Positions 59,138-64,000 of a stretch of DNA of 64,000 bases are shown piece after piece. The notes beneath the pieces are model-generated. The model saw nothing but the letters and a program-made list of their open reading frames with translations, made no database searches and was not told the DNA's origin. Position 1 is the stretch's first letter, and every line of letters begins with the position of its first letter. The stretch spans positions 3,906,001 through 3,970,000 of the forward strand of contig NZ_CP030033.1 of NCBI RefSeq assembly GCF_003611035.1, in the 5' to 3' direction. The position numbers were made by a program, and so were the translations under genes. Origin of the DNA: Cryobacterium soli (GTDB taxonomy: Bacteria > Actinomycetota > Actinomycetes > Actinomycetales > Microbacteriaceae).

Positions 59138-62100
59138 GTGTTCTTGCTCGATTCCACAGTGATCTTCAGCGCCAGTGACCTCGGCGCCGCCGCGGGTTGC
59201 GAGTGGGCCGTGATGCGCACCCTCGACGCCAAGCTCGGCCGGGTGGAGGCCGTGCCCGACGCGGGTGACGCCATGCTGCGCCGGGCCGGTTCCCTCGGCG
59301 ACGAGCACGAGCTGCGCTACCTCGAGAAGCTGCGCGGCACCCGCCAGGTCGTCGAGTTCGCCCGGCCGTCGATGCGCGAGCTGCCACAGGCCGCCGCCCT
59401 CACCGCCGACGCGTTCCGGGCCGGCGCGGATGTGCTCTTCCAGGCCACCTTCTTCGACGGCCGGTTCGTGGGGTTCGCCGACTTCATCATGCGCACCGAG
59501 TCCGGCTCCTACGAGGTCTTCGACACCAAGCTGGCGCGCTCGGCCAAGATCACGGCGTTGCTGCAGGTGGCCGCGTACAGCGACCAGCTCGACAGGCTCG
59601 GCATCCCGACCGGGGAGAATGTGCACCTGCTCCTCGGCGACGGGCGCACGAGCACTCACCGGCTGCGTGACATCTTGCCGGTCTACCGCAAGCGCCGCGC
59701 CCGGCTCGAACGCGTCATCGACGAGAGGGTCGCCGACCCCGAGCCCACGGCGTGGGGCGACCCGCGCTATGCCGCCTGCGGGCGTTGTGCGGCGTGCGCC
59801 CTCGAGGTCGAGGCCCATCGCGATGTGCTCCTCGTCGCCGGGATGCGGCTCACCCAGCGGCGACACCTGCTCGAAGCCGGCATCGATACCGTCGAGCAGC
59901 TCGCCGCGAGCCGCGGCCCGGTCGACGGGCTCGTCGAGGCCACGGTCGACGCGCTCCGGGCGCAGGCGCGGCTGCAGCTGGTCTCCCGGCAACTCGCCAG
60001 CGGCGCGGCCGGTCACGCCGACGCCCCGGCCTTCGAGGTGTACAACCCGGTGGCGCTCGGCGCGCTGCCCCAACCGGATGCCGGCGACATCTTCTTCGAC
60101 TTCGAGGGCGACCCGCTCTACAGCGAGGCGGCCGTCGGCGACGACACCGTGGAGTGGGGCCTTGACTACCTGTTCGGACTCATCGAGCAGGACGGCACCT
60201 TCCGGGCGTTCTGGGCGCACGACTACGCCGAGGAACGCCAGGCCCTGATCGACTTCCTCGCCTACGTGGCCGCGCGCCGTGCCGCGCATCCGAACCTGCA
60301 CATCTACCACTACGCCGCCTACGAACGCACCCACCTGCTGTCCCTCGCTGCCCGGCACGGCGTGGGTGAAGACGCGGTCGACGACCTGCTGCGCGCCAAC
60401 GTGCTCGTGGATCTCTACCCGGTCGTCAAGAAGAGCCTGCGGGTGGGCTCGCACAGCTACTCGATCAAGAAGCTCGAGCCGCTGTACATGGGCGACGACC
60501 ACCGCGCGGGCGTCGACAACGCTGCGGACTCGATCACTGAATACGCCGACTCCCGCGCCCTGTTCCGCGACGGCGACCTCGCCGCGGCCCAGGCCAAACT
60601 CGATGCCATCGCCGACTACAACGAGTACGACTGCCTCTCCACCCTGCGGCTGCGCGACTGGCTTCTGGCCCGGGCCGACGAGGCGGGAGTGCCCCGCGCG
60701 GCGTCCCGCGACCTCGAGCTCGACATCCCGGTGCGGGAGCCCAGCCCGGTCTACCTGGCGTTGGCGGCGCAGGTGGCGGATGCGCCGCCCGGCGACCGCA
60801 CGCCCGACCAGACCGCGATCGCCCTGGCCGGCGCCGCCATCGACTATCACCGCCGCGAGGGCAAGAAGTTCTGGCAGGAGCACTTCGACAGGCTGCGGAA
60901 CCCCGCCGACGAGTGGTCGGCCACCCGCGACGTGCTGATCGTGCAGCACGCCACAGTCGACCGCGACTGGGCCCTGGTGGGCCGGGACCGCAACCTCTCC
61001 CGGGTGCTGCGCATCGAGGGCGAGGCCGCGCCGGGCAGCTCGCTCAAGCTCGGCCAGCGGCCGTTCCTGCTCTACGACGCGCCCTACCCGCCGCTCGCAC
61101 AGACCGGCGAGCCCGGCTCCCGGGTGGCCCACGAACGAACCGAGATCACCGGCCTCGTCGACGAGGCCACCGGTGAGGAGGTGCTCTACGTCACCGAGAA
61201 GCTCGGCCGCGGCGGAGAGCCCTACGACCAGCTGCCCATGGCGCTCGCGCCGGCCACGCCGCCGCCGCCGGGCACGCAGGTACCTGCGATCGCCGAATGG
61301 GGCCGGCAGGTGCTCGACGCGTTGCCGGCGATGCTGCCGGATGCGGCGCTGGACATCCTGCGTCGGGTTCCGCCGCGGCGCCGTGCCGGTGAGGCGCTTC
61401 CCGACGCGGGCGGGGATATCACCGCGGCCATCCGTGACAGCCTGCTCAGCATCGACCGCTCCTACCTGGCGGTGCAGGGCCCGCCCGGCACCGGCAAGAC
61501 CTACACAGGCTCCCGGGTCATCGCAGAACTCGTGCGCGACCACGGCTGGAAGATCGGCGTGGTGGCTCAGTCGCACGCGACCGTGGAGAACATGCTCTCC
61601 GCCGTCCTCAAGGCGGGCCTGGCGGCCGGGCACGTGGGCAAGAAGGCCAAGTCAGGGGAGGAAGCCCGGGACACCGGGTGGACGGCCCTGTCGCCCAGCC
61701 GGTTCGCCGAGTTCACCGGGCAGGCCGGCGGGTTCGTGCTCGGGGGCACGGCCTGGGACTTCAGCAACGCCCAGCGCATCGAACCGGGCTCGCTCGACCT
61801 CCTCGTGATCGACGAGGCCGGCCAGTTCTCGCTCGCCAGCACCATCGCCTCCGCCGTCGCGGCCCGGCGCCTGCTGCTGCTCGGCGACCCGCAGCAGCTG
61901 CCGCAGGTGAGCCAGGGCTCGCACCCCGAACCTGTCGACGTCTCGGCGCTCGGCTGGCTCACCGACGGCCACGACGTGCTGCCGAGCGAGTTCGGCTACT
62001 TCCTCGCCAAGAGCTGGCGTATGCATCCGGCCGTGTGCGCGCCGGTGTCGCGACTCTCCTACGAGGGCAAACTGGAATCCCGGGCCGCCGACCGGCACCT

Positions 62101-62590
62101 CGACGGCGTCCCGCCCGGCCTGCATCCGCTGCCCGTGCCGCACACCCTCAACTCCACCTCGTCGCCGGAGGAGGCCGACGCCGTGGTCGAACTCATCCGC
62201 TCGCTGCTGGGTCGCGCCTGGACCGTCGGCGGGGTGAGCACCCCGCTCGGGCAGGGGGATCTCATCGTGGTGGCGCCCTACAACGCCCAGGTCGAGGTGA
62301 TCCGCGAACGGCTCGCCCTTGCCGGATGCCACGACGTCAGCGTGGGCACGGTCGACAAGTTCCAGGGCCGCGAGGCCGCGGTGGCGATAGTGTCGCTCGC
62401 CGCGTCCAGCGCCGAAGAGGTGCCGCGGGGGCTGGAGTTCCTGCTCCTGGCCAACCGGCTCAACGTGGCCATCTCGCGGGCCCAGTGGGCGGCGTACCTG
62501 CTCTACTCGCCCGCGCTCACGGACGCCCTGCCGCACAACGCCGGCACGCTGGCGCAGCTGAGTGCCTTCATCGAGCTTGTCGAGGGCTGA
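59138..62590 (+). CDS. RecB-like nuclease - exonuclease-like - DNA2/UPF1-type helicase fusion (TM0106 family)
   Basis: This 1150-residue DNA processing enzyme has an N-terminal TM0106/RecB-like nuclease (about residues 1-230) with FVGFADFIMR and EVFDTKLARSAKITALLQVA as the catalytic D...D/ExK region. Cys21 and a Cys214-x2-Cys217-x2-Cys220 cluster recall the iron-sulfur ring of AddB/Cas4. An RNase-H-like domain follows (IFFDFEGDPL, about residue 315). From about residue 760 an SF1 helicase shows Walker A GPPGTGKT (781-788), VIDEAGQ near 890 and a GTVDKFQGREA motif. The GTG start has GGAGG upstream. Likely role: repair or end-processing, possibly defence. No partner genes adjoin. Confidence 0.87.
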   Translation: MFLLDSTVIFSASDLGAAAGCEWAVMRTLDAKLGRVEAVPDAGDAMLRRAGSLGDEHELRYLEKLRGTRQVVEFARPSMRELPQAAALTADAFRAGADVLFQATFFDGRFVGFADFIMRTESGSYEVFDTKLARSAKITALLQVAAYSDQLDRLGIPTGENVHLLLGDGRTSTHRLRDILPVYRKRRARLERVIDERVADPEPTAWGDPRYAACGRCAACALEVEAHRDVLLVAGMRLTQRRHLLEAGIDTVEQLAASRGPVDGLVEATVDALRAQARLQLVSRQLASGAAGHADAPAFEVYNPVALGALPQPDAGDIFFDFEGDPLYSEAAVGDDTVEWGLDYLFGLIEQDGTFRAFWAHDYAEERQALIDFLAYVAARRAAHPNLHIYHYAAYERTHLLSLAARHGVGEDAVDDLLRANVLVDLYPVVKKSLRVGSHSYSIKKLEPLYMGDDHRAGVDNAADSITEYADSRALFRDGDLAAAQAKLDAIADYNEYDCLSTLRLRDWLLARADEAGVPRAASRDLELDIPVREPSPVYLALAAQVADAPPGDRTPDQTAIALAGAAIDYHRREGKKFWQEHFDRLRNPADEWSATRDVLIVQHATVDRDWALVGRDRNLSRVLRIEGEAAPGSSLKLGQRPFLLYDAPYPPLAQTGEPGSRVAHERTEITGLVDEATGEEVLYVTEKLGRGGEPYDQLPMALAPATPPPPGTQVPAIAEWGRQVLDALPAMLPDAALDILRRVPPRRRAGEALPDAGGDITAAIRDSLLSIDRSYLAVQGPPGTGKTYTGSRVIAELVRDHGWKIGVVAQSHATVENMLSAVLKAGLAAGHVGKKAKSGEEARDTGWTALSPSRFAEFTGQAGGFVLGGTAWDFSNAQRIEPGSLDLLVIDEAGQFSLASTIASAVAARRLLLLGDPQQLPQVSQGSHPEPVDVSALGWLTDGHDVLPSEFGYFLAKSWRMHPAVCAPVSRLSYEGKLESRAADRHLDGVPPGLHPLPVPHTLNSTSSPEEADAVVELIRSLLGRAWTVGGVSTPLGQGDLIVVAPYNAQVEVIRERLALAGCHDVSVGTVDKFQGREAAVAIVSLAASSAEEVPRGLEFLLLANRLNVAISRAQWAAYLLYSPALTDALPHNAGTLAQLSAFIELVEG

Positions 62591-62608
62591 TATCCCCGCC
62601 GGAGCACC

Positions 62609-62968
62609 TCAGCGCCCCAGCTCCTGGGCGAAACGGGGCGGCAACACCACGTTGTCGCTCGCGCCGGCGAAGAATGGTGCGACCTCGGCGGGAGTGTAGC
62701 CGGCGATGCCGCAGCCGATCTCGGTCACGAGAAACCTGAACTCCGGATGCTGCGCGGCGAAGTCCACGAATCCGGCCACCTCGGCCTGCAGAATGGCCAA
62801 CCCGCTCATCGAGTTGATGGCGTAGGACTGTCCGTGCAGGCCGTGGCCCTGACCCCAGACCGCACCGAATCGTTCGTGCGCCATCGCGGCCGCCCCGGCG
62901 GCGTGCATCCCCGCCGCGTTCGACCCGAAGACGAAGACCTCGCCGGGCGCCAGCTGGGTGATGCGCAC
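62609..62968 (-). CDS. Phage-associated-type protein, possibly macro-like
   Basis: This 119-residue protein has the pattern VFVFGSNAAGMHAAGAAAMA, HERFGAVWGQGHGLHGQSYA and VTEIGCGIAGYTPAEVAPFF. The same pattern occurs in small proteins of phages and bacteria (A1S_2505-like). The glycine- and Asn-rich loops suggest a nucleotide- or ADP-ribose-type binding fold, but I am not certain of this. The ATG at 62968 is 2 nt after the MarR gene's stop, so it is co-transcribed with that regulator. Confidence 0.75.
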   Translation of the reverse strand: MRITQLAPGEVFVFGSNAAGMHAAGAAAMAHERFGAVWGQGHGLHGQSYAINSMSGLAILQAEVAGFVDFAAQHPEFRFLVTEIGCGIAGYTPAEVAPFFAGASDNVVLPPRFAQELGR

Positions 62969-62970
62969 GA

Positions 62971-63477
62971 TCAGGCTCCTTCGGGTGCCCCGGAGTTGAG
63001 GCGGTTGGTGGGGTCGAGCTTCTGCAGTAACTGGTTGGAGATGGCGTTGAGCTGGGCCACCTGTTCGTCGGTGAGCGGGTCGATGACGTTCTCGCGCACC
63101 GTGCGGATGTGCCCGGGTGCGGCCTCCTGCACGACGGCCCAGCCGTCAGCGGTGAGTGAGGCATTCGTGGCCCGGCGGTCGGTCGGGCAGGGGCTACGCT
63201 GCACCAGGCCGCGCTCTTCGAGGCGGCGCACCACGTGGGAGAGCCGGGGGAGGCTGGAGTTGGTCATCGACGAGAGCCCGGTCATCCTCAGTGTGCGGTT
63301 GGGCGCCTCGGAGAGCATGGCGAGCACGTAGTACTCGAAGTGGCTGAGGTCGGAGTCGCGCTGCAACTGGGAGTCCAGCAGGCCGGGGACGAGTTCCACT
63401 ACGGCCACAAAACGCATCCAGGCCTGCAATTGAGCCTGGTTGAGTCCCTGCACGGTGTCTGTCTCGTTCGTGTCCAT
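62971..63477 (-). CDS. MarR family transcriptional regulator
   Basis: This 168-residue MarR-type winged helix contains DLSHFEYYVLAMLSEAPNRT, RMTGLSSMTNSSLPRLSHVV and RRLEERGLVQRSPCPTDRRA (wing with the family DxR motif). It is divergent from an F420-dependent NADP reductase-like gene, with clear inverted repeats over that gene's promoter at 63519-63556, so repression of that gene and autoregulation are likely. Cys in RSPCPTD could be a redox sensor. The ATG is at 63475-63477; the downstream partner is the small protein at 62609. Confidence 0.9.
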   Translation of the reverse strand: MDTNETDTVQGLNQAQLQAWMRFVAVVELVPGLLDSQLQRDSDLSHFEYYVLAMLSEAPNRTLRMTGLSSMTNSSLPRLSHVVRRLEERGLVQRSPCPTDRRATNASLTADGWAVVQEAAPGHIRTVRENVIDPLTDEQVAQLNAISNQLLQKLDPTNRLNSGAPEGA

Positions 63478-63510
63478 GACTCCAGCTTAGCCAATGTCCG
63501 CACTGTTTGG

Positions 63511-63556
63511 TTGACGCGACAAGTAATCTGCGGTACATTACTTGTATCAACAACTA
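63511..63556 (+). promoter_or_regulatory. Promoter overlapped by MarR operator repeats
   Basis: TTGACG (63511-63516) and TACATT (63534-63539), spaced 17 bp, form a good -35/-10 promoter for the gene starting at 63589. ACAAGTAAT (63519-63527) and its inverted copy ATTACTTGT (63537-63545) cover the spacer and -10. A second 18-bp dyad, TACTTGT-ATCA-ACAACTA (63539-63556), has one mismatch and matches the size and TTGTATCAACAA style of MarR operators. Repression by steric block is the expected mechanism. Confidence 0.72.
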
Positions 63557-63588
63557 ATGAATCGCCGGAAGGCGAGAAGGAGTACGTC

Positions 63589-64000
63589 ATGACGAGCGTC
63601 AGCATCATCGGAGCAGGCAACATGGGCACGGCCATCGCAGCGATCGCGGCCACGGGAGGCGCAACCGTGCAGCTTCTCGCTCAGGACGCCGAGAAGACCG
63701 CCGCAGCCGCGGCGACCGCCGGGTCCACCGTCGTGTCGGGCGTGGCGGGCGACACCCTCACCGGCGACATCGTCGTTCTCGCACTGCCCTACCCGGCCGT
63801 GGCCGGGGTGCTCGCCCAGTACGCGGGCCAGCTCGACGGCAAGATCGTCGTGGACATCACCAACCCGCTCGACTTCGCCACCTTCGACTCGCTCGTCGTG
63901 CCGGCCGACGGCTCGGCCGCCCAGGTGATCGCCGAGACCATTCCCGGCGCCCGCGTGCTCAAGGCGTTCAACACAACCTTCGCCGCGACCCTGGCCACCG
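63589..64000 (+). CDS. NADPH-dependent F420 reductase-like oxidoreductase, 3' end outside window
   Basis: The visible part is 137 residues of a Rossmann-fold protein of the F420-dependent NADP oxidoreductase (NAD-binding_F420) family: VSIIGAGNMGTAIAAIAATG with GxGxxG at residues 8-13, DIVVLALPYPAVAGVL, VVDITNPLDFATFDS and VLKAFNTTFAATLA. The ATG at 63589 follows GAGAAGGAG, an excellent ribosome site. It is probably controlled by the divergent MarR regulator. The rest lies beyond base 64000. Confidence 0.9.
   Translation, partial: MTSVSIIGAGNMGTAIAAIAATGGATVQLLAQDAEKTAAAAATAGSTVVSGVAGDTLTGDIVVLALPYPAVAGVLAQYAGQLDGKIVVDITNPLDFATFDSLVVPADGSAAQVIAETIPGARVLKAFNTTFAATLAT

Noticed and set aside
58682..61633. 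983-codon minus-strand frame over the helicase
   Set aside because: Mirror of the nuclease-helicase gene; no recognisable domain.

Overview
The window looks like chromosomal DNA of a high-GC actinobacterium, most probably a member of the Microbacteriaceae (Cryobacterium/Leifsonia-like). The grounds are a strong G/C bias at third codon positions, many ATGA/GTGA start-stop overlaps, an actinobacterial cytochrome oxidase subunit IV (CtaF), several F420- or luciferase-type oxidoreductases, and small actinobacterial families of unknown function. I see no rRNA, tRNA, insertion sequence, phage or CRISPR array. The genus is inference.

Layout. 1-3326: a sugar ABC importer (permease cut by the window edge, lipoprotein binding protein) divergent from a LacI regulator, with three palindromic operator-like sites between them. 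3520-6146: NmrA-type oxidoreductase, TetR regulator, proline dehydrogenase. 6260-20529: the most distinctive part. It holds an alpha/beta hydrolase, then a TetR regulator and an amidohydrolase divergent from a long operon. That operon encodes a Dpp/Opp-type ABC importer (binding protein, fused double ATPase, two permeases), an isochorismatase-like cysteine hydrolase, two DUF1989 proteins (the urea-carboxylase-associated/carboxyguanidine deiminase type), an allophanate hydrolase and an MFS transporter. There is no biotin-dependent carboxylase. This gene set matches a hydrolytic route through carboxyguanidine to allophanate (guanylurea-type nitrogen scavenging) better than urea or guanidine carboxylation. 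A shared CTATCG-type motif in front of the hydrolase and between the amidohydrolase and the transporter suggests one regulon.

20609-33194: lipoprotein, large multi-PAS GGDEF-EAL protein, hemerythrin-like protein, a wax ester synthase/DGAT-family acyltransferase, an acetoin/diacetyl-reductase-like SDR, glutaredoxin, MFS transporter, and a coupled pair of an unknown protein and an FAD monooxygenase. 33208-38957: small redox and regulatory genes (F420-type nitroreductase, SnoaL-like, MarR, HxlR, PAP2, aldo/keto reductase) with some poorly coding gaps. 39055-45502: two paralogous small proteins with a conserved leader motif, DUF2207 membrane protein, GNAT, HAD, LLM oxidoreductase, and dense GC-rich repeats. 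45636-54806: GGDEF protein with a possible structured leader, quinone oxidoreductase, wall hydrolase-like protein, META lipoprotein, cardiolipin synthase, GAP-family protein, cupin and a lone CtaF. 55055-64000: a solitary DarT-like ADP-ribosyltransferase, MOSC protein, a self-repeating membrane-anchored beta protein, EEP-family phosphatase/nuclease, a RecB-like nuclease-helicase fusion, and a MarR regulator divergent from an F420-dependent NADP reductase-like gene cut by the window end.

A GC-rich hairpin repeat family recurs in four intergenic regions (about 3.35, 7.0, 43.0 and 43.6-44.1 kb). A different palindromic repeat sits in frame inside the allophanate hydrolase gene.
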